Assembly: GCF_015714715.1 (NCBI RefSeq)
Contig: NZ_WAHS01000001.1
Location: 310,001-374,000, forward strand
Origin: Aestuariivirga litoralis
GTDB lineage: Bacteria; Pseudomonadota; Alphaproteobacteria; Rhizobiales; Aestuariivirgaceae
DNA length: 64,000 nucleotides
Direction: 5' to 3'
This document shows positions 27,729 to 36,120 of the stretch, piece by piece (within the stretch, counting starts at the first letter, position 1; the number at the start of each line of letters is the position of its first letter). The notes under the pieces were generated by a model that was given only the letters and a program-made list of their open reading frames with translations, was not told where the DNA came from and ran no database searches. A program made the translations under genes and the position numbers.

Positions 27729-28741
27729 GCCCAGCCTCCGTCAGCGTAGACATCGGTGGTCAGCAGTTCTTCAGGTGCTGAAGGCGAAGCCTTGCACAGC
27801 TCGGTTGCTACCTCGACCTTGCGCTTGCTCTCGGTTTCAATCGCCAGCGCGTCCCTTTCCGCGATTCCAAAATCGGAGAGACGCTGCTTGTAGATCTTGA
27901 GTGGATCATGTTCCATCCACTTTTCTAATTCTCCCGCTGGGCGGTATTTGCCGGGATCGGCGCGGGAGTGGCCCGAATGCCGGTAGGTCAGGCACTCGAT
28001 AAGGGAAGGGCCATCACCATTGCGTGCCTTTTCGATCGCGGCGGTGGCCGTGCGGTAAACCACATCAGCATCATTGCCATCGACCACGATTTTTTCGAGA
28101 CCATATGCGCCAGCACGGTCGCCAGCGGGATTGTGCACCGCAGTGACTTCGTGAATTGGTGTATATTCCATATAAAGGTTGTTCTCGCACACGAAGACCA
28201 CCGGCAATTTCCAGATCACGGCGAAGTTCAAGGCTTCATGGAAAGCGCCAATATTCGTGGTGCCGTCACCAAAAAAACAGACAGAGACATCCTTGTCGCC
28301 TAGATATTGTGCGCGCCATGCGGAGCCGCAGGCGATCGGCAGATGTGCGCCGATGATGGCGTAGGAACCCATCACGCCATGTTCCACCGAAGTGAGGTGC
28401 ATGGAGCCGCCCTTGCCGCGCATTAAACCAATATCACGCAGCATCAACTCGCCCAGCATCGCTTCCATCGGCACACCGCGCGCCAGCGTATGGGCGTGGC
28501 CGCGATAGGTGCAGAAGCTCTTGTCACCCTTCTTCATTGCCACGCCGAAGCCGGCTGCGATCGCTTCCTGGCCAAGCGACAAGTGGCTGGTGCCCTTAAT
28601 CATGTTCTGCAGGAACAGGTCGTGCGCCCGTTTTTCACAGTCGCGGATTTCCACCTGCAGGCGATAGAGTTCAAGCCGTGTCTCTGGCCCGATATCGTCA
28701 TTGGCGAGTGCTGTTGTCTTTGCGGTCTTTGCCATGCTCAA
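27716..28741 (-). CDS. 2-oxoacid (acetoin/pyruvate-type) dehydrogenase E1 alpha subunit
   Basis: The product has 341 residues (two fewer if the second ATG is used). The thiamine diphosphate motif GDGTTNIGAFHEALNFAVIWKLPVVFVCENN is near 157-187. The phosphorylation-loop region YRHSGHSRADPGKYRP is near 248 and resembles acetoin dehydrogenase E1 alpha. It opens the leftward eight-gene operon that ends at 20272. Together with the 2,3-butanediol dehydrogenase-like gene on the divergent side, an acetoin-type substrate is conceivable, but other 2-oxo acids are equally possible. Confidence 0.93.
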   Translation of the reverse strand: MSMAKTAKTTALANDDIGPETRLELYRLQVEIRDCEKRAHDLFLQNMIKGTSHLSLGQEAIAAGFGVAMKKGDKSFCTYRGHAHTLARGVPMEAMLGELMLRDIGLMRGKGGSMHLTSVEHGVMGSYAIIGAHLPIACGSAWRAQYLGDKDVSVCFFGDGTTNIGAFHEALNFAVIWKLPVVFVCENNLYMEYTPIHEVTAVHNPAGDRAGAYGLEKIVVDGNDADVVYRTATAAIEKARNGDGPSLIECLTYRHSGHSRADPGKYRPAGELEKWMEHDPLKIYKQRLSDFGIAERDALAIETESKRKVEVATELCKASPSAPEELLTTDVYADGGWAWRN

Positions 28742-28953
28742 TCTTCAGACCGGCGACGAATATCGGCGCAAATGCATATTGGACAGGCGGTATTTCCCAT
28801 TCCATGAGCGAGGTGCAACGTCTTCTCCCGGGCAGTCTTTTGTTTTTGACTTTCATCCACTGTGCCGGAATTTCTTGAGCGAAGATTTTGAAAGTTTCTC
28901 ACTTTGGGAATTTTCGATAATTTCATCCAGACCCGTTTGGTTAGGATGACCGC
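28742..28953. promoter_or_regulatory. Divergent promoter region between the two catabolic operons
   Basis: These 212 bases separate the leftward E1-alpha operon from the rightward SDR operon. They are AT-richer than the genes and contain the inverted repeat at 28895-28911. The repeat resembles the perfect palindrome in front of the winged-helix/solute-binding regulator, so both operons are probably under that regulator. Confidence 0.6.
28895..28911. promoter_or_regulatory. Operator-like inverted repeat in the divergent promoter
   Basis: TTTCTCACTTTGGGAAT is an imperfect inverted repeat. Its left half TTTCTCA is identical to that of the palindrome at 40381-40397, and its right half TGGGAAT differs from TGAGAAA in two positions. 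A weaker related stretch, TTTCTTGAGCGAAG, starts at 28871. Confidence 0.5.
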
Positions 28954-29730
28954 ATGGGTTCTGTGCAAGGAAAAGCAATTATCGTGACGGGTGCCGCCCG
29001 CGGCATCGGCGCCGAAATTGCGCGTGCCCTTGCAGGAGAAGGCGCCAAGCTTTGCATCGCTGACGTGAATGAAGATGCAGCAAAGGCCACCGCAAAATTG
29101 ATTGGTCAAGGCGCCATCGCGGTGAAAGTAGATGTTTCAAAACGCGAAAGCGTCAAAGCTTTGATTGCTGAAACTGTAAAGAGATTCGGCAAGCTCGATG
29201 TGATGTTCAACAATGCCGGCATCAGCCAGACCGTCAATTTCATGGATGTGACCGAGAAAGACTGGCAGCGCATCATGGATGTGAATGGACTGGGTGTTCT
29301 GCTCGGCATACAAGAGGCCGCACGCCAAATGAAGGCGCAGGGCACCGGCGGCAAGATCATCAACACCGCATCGATCGCCGGCAAGCAGGGCTATCCGCTC
29401 TTCGCGCATTATTGCGCTTCGAAATTCGCTGTGGTGGCGCTTACGCAGGCCGCAGCGCGTGCGCTTGCATCTGACAAGATCACCGTCAACGCCTTTGCGC
29501 CTGGCGTTGTGCGGACCGAGTTATGGGAACAGCTCGACCGCGAATTCATGGATCTCGGCCTGACGCAGAAGCCTGATCAGGCCATCAACGAATTCAGCCA
29601 GTCGATTTTGTTGGGCCGCTATTCAAAGCCGGAAGATATAACCGGCGTCACGTCATTTCTTGCTTCCGCGGCCTCTGACTATGTCACGGGCCAGACCTAT
29701 ATGGTGGACGGCGGGATGGTGCTGACATGA
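28954..29730 (+). CDS. Short-chain dehydrogenase/reductase
   Basis: The product has 258 residues. It has the classical SDR cofactor motif TGAARGIG (12-19), NNAG (~88) and the catalytic Ser-Tyr-Lys set in NTASIAGKQGYPLFAHYCASK (Y ~153, K ~157). The stretch TELWEQLDREFM after APGVVR resembles acetoin/diacetyl reductases and polyol dehydrogenases. It oxidises or reduces a hydroxy/keto group with NAD(P). It is the first gene of the rightward operon, just downstream of the divergent promoter. Confidence 0.92.
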   Translation: MGSVQGKAIIVTGAARGIGAEIARALAGEGAKLCIADVNEDAAKATAKLIGQGAIAVKVDVSKRESVKALIAETVKRFGKLDVMFNNAGISQTVNFMDVTEKDWQRIMDVNGLGVLLGIQEAARQMKAQGTGGKIINTASIAGKQGYPLFAHYCASKFAVVALTQAAARALASDKITVNAFAPGVVRTELWEQLDREFMDLGLTQKPDQAINEFSQSILLGRYSKPEDITGVTSFLASAASDYVTGQTYMVDGGMVLT

Positions 29731-29757
29731 AAAAAAGAAACTTTGGGAGAACGTTCT

Positions 29758-30825
29758 ATGAAGGCAGTGAGGTTTCACGCCGCTAAAGATATCAGGGTTG
29801 AGGATGTTGCCGCGCCTTCCAGCAAGCTGGGGCCGAATGACGTTCTGATCAAGCCCATGGTGACCGGCATCTGTGGCACGGACTTGCATGAATATATTGC
29901 AGGACCCATAGTCACGCCGCAGACCCCTCATGTTTATACGGGCGCCACTAATCCGCAGATTCTGGGACATGAAACCAGCGCGATTGTGGTCGACAAGGGG
30001 TCGGCGGTTACGCATGTAAGAGCGGGTGATCGTATCTCGGTCCAGCCACTGATTTCACCGCGCGATGACTATTACGGCCGCCGCGGCTTGTATCACCTCA
30101 GCGAGAAAATGGGGTGCGTGGGCCTTAGCTGGCCTTGGGGCGGCATGGGTGAACTCGCTGTCGTGAATGACTACAACGTTGCCGTTCTCCCCAAGGGTGT
30201 GAGTGACATTCAAGGTGCGATGATCGAGCCTGCGGCCGTGGCTGTCTACGCGGTGGATCGCGGTCACGTTGCATCCGGTTCAACCGTGCTTGTTTCAGGC
30301 CTTGGACCAATCGGCGCACTCACTTTGCTGGCCGTCAAGGCTGCAGGGGCCTCACAGATTTTTGTCTCTGAGCCCAACGCATTCCGCCGGAAACTGGCCA
30401 AGGAACTGGTGCCCAGCGCCATTATCCTGGATCCAGCCGAAACCGATGTTGTGCAATATATCAAGGAACACACTGAAGAAGGCGTGGGCGTCGATGCGGC
30501 TATTGAATGCGTCGGCCTGGAGAAAAGCCTCAATACCTGCGCGGCGTCGGTGAGACGGCAGGGCCGGGTGGTGCAGACGGGCCTTCATATGAAACCTGCG
30601 AGCATTGATGCGATGCTGTGGGCATTGAAGGACATCACGGTGGAGGCGACGTGGTGTTATCCGGTGCAATGTTGGCCACGCATTATCCGCATGGTGGAGT
30701 CGGGAAATTTTCCGATTGAGAAAATCGTGACTGCCAACATCGATTCCGAACACGTGGTGAAGCAGGGCTTTGATGCACTGCTCGACAAGTCGGTCAATCA
30801 TATGAAAATTCTGGTCACGGTATGA
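29758..30825 (+). CDS. MDR alcohol dehydrogenase, 2,3-butanediol dehydrogenase-like, without structural zinc
   Basis: The product has 355 residues. I chose the ATG at 29758 because GGGAGAA lies six bases upstream. The catalytic zinc ligands are present (GICGTDLHEY, GHET and the later glutamate in IEPAAVAVYAV), and the cofactor fold is at GLGPIGALTLLAV. The loop that normally carries four structural-zinc cysteines reads PLISPRDDYYGRRGLYHLSEK and has none. Overall layout follows 2,3-butanediol/sorbitol dehydrogenases. Its stop overlaps the start of the Gfo/Idh gene (ATGA). Confidence 0.88.
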   Translation: MKAVRFHAAKDIRVEDVAAPSSKLGPNDVLIKPMVTGICGTDLHEYIAGPIVTPQTPHVYTGATNPQILGHETSAIVVDKGSAVTHVRAGDRISVQPLISPRDDYYGRRGLYHLSEKMGCVGLSWPWGGMGELAVVNDYNVAVLPKGVSDIQGAMIEPAAVAVYAVDRGHVASGSTVLVSGLGPIGALTLLAVKAAGASQIFVSEPNAFRRKLAKELVPSAIILDPAETDVVQYIKEHTEEGVGVDAAIECVGLEKSLNTCAASVRRQGRVVQTGLHMKPASIDAMLWALKDITVEATWCYPVQCWPRIIRMVESGNFPIEKIVTANIDSEHVVKQGFDALLDKSVNHMKILVTV

Positions 30826-31844
30826 GCGCGATGACACAGAACAATGTGCCCGTGAAAGTCGCCCTCATCGGCCTCGGTTGGTGGGGCAGGAAAATGACGG
30901 TGGTCCTCCAGAAAGCCCGGCAGGACATTGAGATCGTCTGCGCCGCTGAACCAAATCCCGCAGGCGCCGCGTTTGCCAAGGAGCATGGGTTTCCCTGCTA
31001 TCCGGATGATGCCGCGGCTCTAAAGCATTCGGGCGTTGAGGCGGTAATTCTGGCCACGCCGCATTCACTGCATGCCGAACAAATCGAACGTGCCGTTGCG
31101 GCTCGCAAGCATATCTTCTGTGAGAAACCTTTGGCACTCACGCGCGCGGGCGCGGAAAAGGCTGTCAATGCCTGCGCCGCCAAGAAGCTCGTTCTGGGCA
31201 TGGGCCACGAGCGTCGCTTCGAACCGCCCGTGGCCGCCATGATCGCCGCTGCGCAGAGTGGCGCTTTGGGCCGCCTGTTGCAAATCGAGGCCAATTTCAG
31301 CCATGATAAGTTTGTGAGCCTGGATGCCAGCAATTGGCGGCTCAATCCGGCGGAAGCGCCGGTCGGTGGCATGACCGCGACCGGCATTCACTTGACGGAT
31401 CTTTCCACGCTTCTGCTTGGTCCGGCCCGCGATGTGCGCGTTTCCTGTGAGAAGCTGGCCTCGAATATTCCGCAAGGCGACACAATGAGTGCGCATATTC
31501 GGTTCAAGAACGGCGGCACGGCGTATATTTCTGCCACCCTGGCCACTCCCTTCATCTCGCGCTTCGCGCTGTTCGGCACCAAGGGCTGGATCGACATCCG
31601 CGACAAGGCACATGTGGAATCTCCAGCGGGTTGGGTAGTCACCTCGGCGAATACTGGATCTGAAATCTCGGTGAAGGAAATTCCGCCGGCTGAGCCGGTG
31701 AAAGACAATCTGGTGGCCTTCGCTCACGCTATTCGCGGCAAGGCGGCATACCAGATCACAGGCGAAGAACTGATCAACAATATTTCCATCCTCGAAGCCA
31801 TCATCGCCTCAGCGGCGCAAGATGGCGCGATCGTGAATGTGTAG
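30822..31844 (+). CDS. Gfo/Idh/MocA-family oxidoreductase
   Basis: The product has 340 residues. It has an N-terminal Rossmann fold (VALIGLGWWGRKM), the conserved CEKPLALT motif with the catalytic lysine near 100, and a C-terminal beta-sheet domain with MTATGIHLTDLS carrying the usual histidine/aspartate pair. Members oxidise sugars, inositols or sugar acids with NAD(P). It overlaps the upstream dehydrogenase by four bases and precedes another MDR enzyme by 12 bases, so it belongs to the same pathway. The substrate is unknown. Confidence 0.92.
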   Translation: MSAMTQNNVPVKVALIGLGWWGRKMTVVLQKARQDIEIVCAAEPNPAGAAFAKEHGFPCYPDDAAALKHSGVEAVILATPHSLHAEQIERAVAARKHIFCEKPLALTRAGAEKAVNACAAKKLVLGMGHERRFEPPVAAMIAAAQSGALGRLLQIEANFSHDKFVSLDASNWRLNPAEAPVGGMTATGIHLTDLSTLLLGPARDVRVSCEKLASNIPQGDTMSAHIRFKNGGTAYISATLATPFISRFALFGTKGWIDIRDKAHVESPAGWVVTSANTGSEISVKEIPPAEPVKDNLVAFAHAIRGKAAYQITGEELINNISILEAIIASAAQDGAIVNV

Positions 31845-31856
31845 GGAGCCCGCAGC

Positions 31857-32843
31857 ATGAAAGCGCTCGTTTTCGAAACCCCAGAAAAGCCAGTCATCGT
31901 CGATGTGCCGGTGCCCGGCATCAAGGACACGGAAGTTCTTATCAAGTCCAACACCATCGGCATCTGCCATTCAGACTATGAACTGCTGGGAGGCCGCTAC
32001 ATCGTCCCGATTTCGTATCCTGTCACGCCAGGCCATGAATGGTGCGGCGAGATTGTTGAAGTCGGCAAGTCCGTCAAAGGCTTCAAGAAGGGTGACCGGG
32101 TGGTTGGCGAATGTGTGGTGCGCACGCCAGAACGCCTGCATCACTTCGGCTTCTCGATGGACGGTGCGGACCGTGAATATTTCAACGTCAATCCCGACTG
32201 GCTGCACAAGCTGCCGGACTCGGTTGATGACATGCGTGGATCACTGATTGAGCCGTTTACCTGCGGCTACTATGCCGTGATGCGCTCCGGCGGCACCAAT
32301 GCGTCGGAAACGGTGGTGGTTTCAGGCGGCGGCACCATCGGCCTTGTTACCGCTGCAGCCGCACTTGGCATGGGTGCCCGCGTGATCGTGGCCGATCCCA
32401 TCAAGCGTCGCCGCGACATTGCGATCAAGCTTGGCGCCGAGGCCGTTGATCCCACGGATCGCGGTGCGGACCAGATCAAGGAAATGACGGACGGCAAGGG
32501 TGCTGACCTTGTGGTGGAATGCGCCGGTCATGATGCCTCGCTCGCCGCCGTGTTTGATTACGTTGCGCAGGATGGCCGCATGTCGATGGTGGGTATTAAC
32601 ATTGGCCGTAAGATTTCGGCGCAATTAGGTCTGATGCAGTTGAAGAATTTGACGATCCGCGGCTGCATCGGCTCACCTGGTGTATGGCCCGCCGCCATTC
32701 GCTTCCTGGAACGCACTGGTATTGATCTCTCACCGATCCAGACCCACAAATTTGCGCTCACCGATGCGGTCGAAGCATTCAAGCTGGGGCAGGACCCGCA
32801 GGCGTGCATCAAAGTGACTCTCTCTACAAAAGGATTGAACTGA
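31857..32843 (+). CDS. MDR alcohol dehydrogenase without structural-zinc cysteines
   Basis: The product has 328 residues, short for the sorbitol/alcohol dehydrogenase family. Catalytic zinc ligands are visible in GICHSDYELLGG and TPGHEWCGE, with the glutamate in IEPFTCGYYA. The cofactor motif is SGGGTIGLVTAAAA. After GDRVVGECVVRTPERLH there is no CxxCxxC...C cluster, so the structural-zinc lobe is absent or replaced, as in the other MDR of this operon. The stop TGA shares bases with the next start (TGATG). It probably oxidises a polyol or hydroxy acid. Confidence 0.88.
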   Translation: MKALVFETPEKPVIVDVPVPGIKDTEVLIKSNTIGICHSDYELLGGRYIVPISYPVTPGHEWCGEIVEVGKSVKGFKKGDRVVGECVVRTPERLHHFGFSMDGADREYFNVNPDWLHKLPDSVDDMRGSLIEPFTCGYYAVMRSGGTNASETVVVSGGGTIGLVTAAAALGMGARVIVADPIKRRRDIAIKLGAEAVDPTDRGADQIKEMTDGKGADLVVECAGHDASLAAVFDYVAQDGRMSMVGINIGRKISAQLGLMQLKNLTIRGCIGSPGVWPAAIRFLERTGIDLSPIQTHKFALTDAVEAFKLGQDPQACIKVTLSTKGLN

Positions 32844-33904
32844 TGGAACGCCACGCGCTGATAGCCGGTGTCTCAGGTATCATTGGCCGCCATCTGGCGG
32901 AGCATCTGGCCGCCACCAATGGCTGGAAAGTAACCGGCATTTCGCGTCACAAGCATGACCTGCCCAAGGGCGTGCGGCATATCGCGGTGGACCTGACGGA
33001 TGAAGAAGCGGTGGTCGTCGCTCTGAAAAAGGTGAAGCCCACCGACGTATTCATCACCACCTGGATGCGGCAAGCCACCGAGGCAGAAAATTGCCGCGTC
33101 AATGCCGGCATGGTGCGCAATCTCCTCACCGCGTTGGAAGGCAAGAAGATCAAGCATGCTGCGCTGGTTACTGGTGGCAAGCATTACATGGGCCCTTTCG
33201 AAGCCTATGCGAAGAGCAAACCGCAAACCCCGTTCCGCGAGGAGATGCCGCGACTGCCTTATCAGAACTTCTATTACGATCAGGAAGACGAGCTGTTTGC
33301 CGCTGCCGAAAAACAGGGCTTCAGCTGGTCGGTGCACCGCCCACATACGCTGATCGGCTACACCGTCGGCAACCAGATGAACATGGCGGCCACGCTGGGC
33401 GCCTACGCGGCTATCTGCAAGGAAACTGGAAAGCCTTTCGTGTTTCCGGGGTCACCGCAGCAATTTGAATCCTGCATCGACATCACCGACGGCCGCATCA
33501 TCGCTAAGCAATTGCTCTGGGCGGCAACCAAGCCTGTCGCGCGCAACCAGGCTTTCAACATCGCCAATGGCGAAGTGTTTCGCTGGAACTGGCTGTGGCC
33601 GAAACTCGCGGCCTATTTCGGATTGCCCCACGCGGAATATCCGGGCCACGCCCAGCCGCTCGAAGAGCAGATGAAAGGCATGGAGCCGGTCTGGGACAGG
33701 ATTGTCGCCGAGCATGGATTGCAGAAGAACCCGCTCTCCACTGTGGCCTCCTGGTGGCACAGCGATGCCGATCTCGGCCGCACGATCGAAACATTCAATG
33801 ACATGACCAAGAGCCGCGATATGGGGTTCACCGCCTATCAGAACTCGGTGCGCTCATTCACCGACGCATTCGACAAATTCCGCGCCGAAAAGGTTCTGCC
33901 GTAA
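32843..33904 (+). CDS. PRISE-type SDR (progesterone 5-beta-reductase/iridoid synthase-like)
   Basis: The product has 353 residues. The start at 32843 overlaps the preceding stop (TGATG) and gives MERHALIAGVSGIIGRHLAEHL, the dinucleotide fold. The hallmark PRISE motifs are present: TGGKHYMGP at 110-118 with the catalytic lysine K113, and NFYYDQED at 142-149 with the catalytic tyrosine. PRISE enzymes reduce activated C=C bonds (enones) with NADPH; plant members make cardenolides and iridoids, and bacterial members are poorly characterised. Here it lies between an MDR dehydrogenase and an ABC permease in one operon, which suggests an alpha,beta-unsaturated intermediate in the pathway. Confidence 0.87.
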   Translation: MERHALIAGVSGIIGRHLAEHLAATNGWKVTGISRHKHDLPKGVRHIAVDLTDEEAVVVALKKVKPTDVFITTWMRQATEAENCRVNAGMVRNLLTALEGKKIKHAALVTGGKHYMGPFEAYAKSKPQTPFREEMPRLPYQNFYYDQEDELFAAAEKQGFSWSVHRPHTLIGYTVGNQMNMAATLGAYAAICKETGKPFVFPGSPQQFESCIDITDGRIIAKQLLWAATKPVARNQAFNIANGEVFRWNWLWPKLAAYFGLPHAEYPGHAQPLEEQMKGMEPVWDRIVAEHGLQKNPLSTVASWWHSDADLGRTIETFNDMTKSRDMGFTAYQNSVRSFTDAFDKFRAEKVLP

Positions 33905-33958
33905 CGGCCAGCCCGAAAATGGTTGCCACGAGAGAAAATGAGAGGAAGGAGGGAAAAG

Positions 33959-34960
33959 ATGAACCAAACTGCTGACACGCAAGTGACCATGATGCCGCTG
34001 CGCAACGTCTTGTCCTCGCCACTCAACCGCAGCTTTATGACGGTGATTGGGTCCACTTTGGTCCTGCTCGTCATCTGTGCGATTTTTGCGCCTTCGAGCA
34101 TTTCGCTCGGCGCGCTCTCGGGTAGCCTGCCCTTTGCCGCGATTATTGCGATTGTTGGTCTTGGCCAATTGCTGGTGGTGCAGCAAGGTGGTTTTGACCT
34201 TTCGTTGCCCGGTGCTGTGTCCCTCGCTGTTGTGCAGGCCACGCATTATCCGCAGCAGGATAATGCGCTGCTGTTGCCTGCCATTCTCATTGGCTTGAGC
34301 TTTGCGATTGCCGCCGGCCTTCTCAATGGCATCCTGGTTTCCCTGTTCAGGCTGAATGCCATCATCGCAACCATCGGTGTCAATGCGTTACTCTATGGCG
34401 GGGTGTTTGCGGTTTCTGGAGGCACGCCGAGCATCACCACCGAGTTGCTGGCCGACATTGCCAATGGTGAGATTCTGGGAATACCCAATTCAGTTTATTT
34501 CGCGCTGGTAGCGCTTCTGGTTGCGTCCCTTGTTCTGAAGAAAACTGCAATCGGCCGGCGCTTCGAGGCTATCGGAGCCAACCCGCTGGCCGCCCGCGCG
34601 GTGGGCCTCCCGGTGAAGCTTCACCAGCTGATGGCTTATGTCTATGCGCAGTTACTCTATTGCATGGCGGGGATTCTGATTGCCGGCATCACGCGCGAGC
34701 CCACCGCGTTTCAGGGCGATTCACTTTTGCTGCCCTCCGTGGCGGTGGTGGTGTTGGGTGGCACATCATTGCTGGGCGGCCGCGGCTTTCCGATTTCGAC
34801 GGTGCTCGCCGCTTTCTTTTTAAACCAATTGAGTCAGTTCGCGCTCGCCGTTGGCGTGCCTTACTCGGCTCAAACCATCATCCAGGCCTTGGCCCTGGGT
34901 TTTGGGATCGGCGTCTACTCGGTGCGGTGGACGTTTAACCAGAAGAAGCCAACACAATGA
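33959..34960 (+). CDS. Sugar-type ABC transporter permease (RbsC family)
   Basis: The product has 333 residues. The ATG at 33959 has GGAGGG eight bases upstream; an earlier in-frame ATG would add a basic leader. About nine hydrophobic segments and the family block VAVVVLGGTSLLGGRGFPISTVLAAFFLNQL (~255-285) identify the RbsC/BPD_transp_2 group of inner-membrane permeases. The next genes encode the binding protein and a fused ATPase-permease. This protein therefore probably pairs with the permease half of the fusion as a heterodimer. Confidence 0.92.
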   Translation: MNQTADTQVTMMPLRNVLSSPLNRSFMTVIGSTLVLLVICAIFAPSSISLGALSGSLPFAAIIAIVGLGQLLVVQQGGFDLSLPGAVSLAVVQATHYPQQDNALLLPAILIGLSFAIAAGLLNGILVSLFRLNAIIATIGVNALLYGGVFAVSGGTPSITTELLADIANGEILGIPNSVYFALVALLVASLVLKKTAIGRRFEAIGANPLAARAVGLPVKLHQLMAYVYAQLLYCMAGILIAGITREPTAFQGDSLLLPSVAVVVLGGTSLLGGRGFPISTVLAAFFLNQLSQFALAVGVPYSAQTIIQALALGFGIGVYSVRWTFNQKKPTQ

Positions 34961-34984
34961 CTATAAAAAATGGAGGAAGACAAA

Positions 34985-36055
34985 ATGAAGTTTAAATCTT
35001 TCAAGCAGAAACTGGCGCTCGCAGCAGCGACGACGGTTCTGGCTCTCGGCAGCGCATCGGTGGCGCAGGCTGATGTGCCATCATGGTGCGGTCCAAAGAA
35101 GGCGACACTTGCTTTGCTCGACGGCTATGGCGGCAACAGCTGGCGCCAGGTCACGACGGCCTCGGGCAAGCAGACCGTTTCGCTTTGCCCCAGCATCACC
35201 AGCTATGAATATGCTGACGGCCAGGGCGATACTCAGAAAGCCATTTCGGATATCAAGGGCATTGCTGCAAAAGGCGTGGACGCTCTCGTGGTGTTCGGGG
35301 ATGCGGGGCCTGCCGTGCTGCCTGCCATCACCTCCGTCTTTAAGGCTGGCAAGGTGATCGTGCCTTACCGCGTCAATGTCGGCGGCAAGGAAGGAGAGAA
35401 CTACACGAAGTTCATCGGCTCGTCTTTTGAGAACGATGGTGCCAACTGGGGCAAGTGGATCAAGGGCGTGCTGCCGAAGGGTGGCAACGTTCTGTTCCTC
35501 TCCGGACCTGCCGGCAACAGCCAGGGACTTGATGAACTCAAGGGCCTGAAATCGGTTCTCGGTGCGGAATACAAGTTCATCAACCCGGAACCCTTCGATG
35601 TGACCAACTGGGATCCAGCTCTGACGCAGAAAGTGCTGACGGCGGAAATTGCCAAGAATGACAAGATTGACGTGATCGTGTCGGACTTCGGCCCGTCTCT
35701 GGTGGGCGCATTGCCGCTGTTCAACAAGTCCAACAGATCGATCCCCGCTCTTGCCACCTCTGACGGCAATTCGTTGGGCTGCTTCTGGACGGATAGCCAG
35801 GGCGCTGCCAATCCTGACTTCAAGCTGATGACGGTGGCAACCGGCAACGACAATGTGCGCCTCGCCGTGCAATGGGCCGTAGCCAAGGCTACCGGCGGCA
35901 AGGACCCGGAAGAGAACATCTTCAAGGCTCCCGTGTTTGAAGATTCAGTCTCCGGAACTCCGAGCAAAGTGCAGTGCCGCAAGGACCTGCCGGGCGCGAT
36001 CTACCTGTCATCGGAACTCCCGGCTGATGACCAGGCCAAGGCTGTCGGCAAGTAA
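34985..36055 (+). CDS. Periplasmic sugar-binding protein of the ABC importer
   Basis: The product has 356 residues. GGAGGAAG precedes the ATG at 34985, which begins a signal peptide (MKFKSFKQKLALAAATTVLALGSASVAQA). The mature part has the type I periplasmic-binding fold (ALLDGYGGNSWRQV, AISDIKGIAAKGVDALVVFGD, LFLSGPAGNSQGLDELKG). It has three cysteines (SWCGPKK, LCPSI, QCRKDLPG). It should deliver the substrate to the permeases encoded on either side. The ligand class is sugar-like but not identified. Confidence 0.92.
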   Translation: MKFKSFKQKLALAAATTVLALGSASVAQADVPSWCGPKKATLALLDGYGGNSWRQVTTASGKQTVSLCPSITSYEYADGQGDTQKAISDIKGIAAKGVDALVVFGDAGPAVLPAITSVFKAGKVIVPYRVNVGGKEGENYTKFIGSSFENDGANWGKWIKGVLPKGGNVLFLSGPAGNSQGLDELKGLKSVLGAEYKFINPEPFDVTNWDPALTQKVLTAEIAKNDKIDVIVSDFGPSLVGALPLFNKSNRSIPALATSDGNSLGCFWTDSQGAANPDFKLMTVATGNDNVRLAVQWAVAKATGGKDPEENIFKAPVFEDSVSGTPSKVQCRKDLPGAIYLSSELPADDQAKAVGK

Positions 36056-36063
36056 GTGAGTAA

Positions 36064-36098
36064 GCGCCCCGGAGGTCGACTCCCTTCCTCCGGGGTGC
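36064..36098 (+). terminator. Intercistronic hairpin after the binding-protein gene
   Basis: The arms 36064-36075 and 36087-36098 pair over 12 positions (core CCCCGGAGG / CCTCCGGGG) around an 11-base loop. Only a weak T-rich tail follows. Such a hairpin after a binding-protein gene often protects the upstream mRNA and lowers expression of the genes beyond it. Confidence 0.7.
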
Positions 36099-36120
36099 AT
36101 TTCTAAACGGAATGCGTTAA

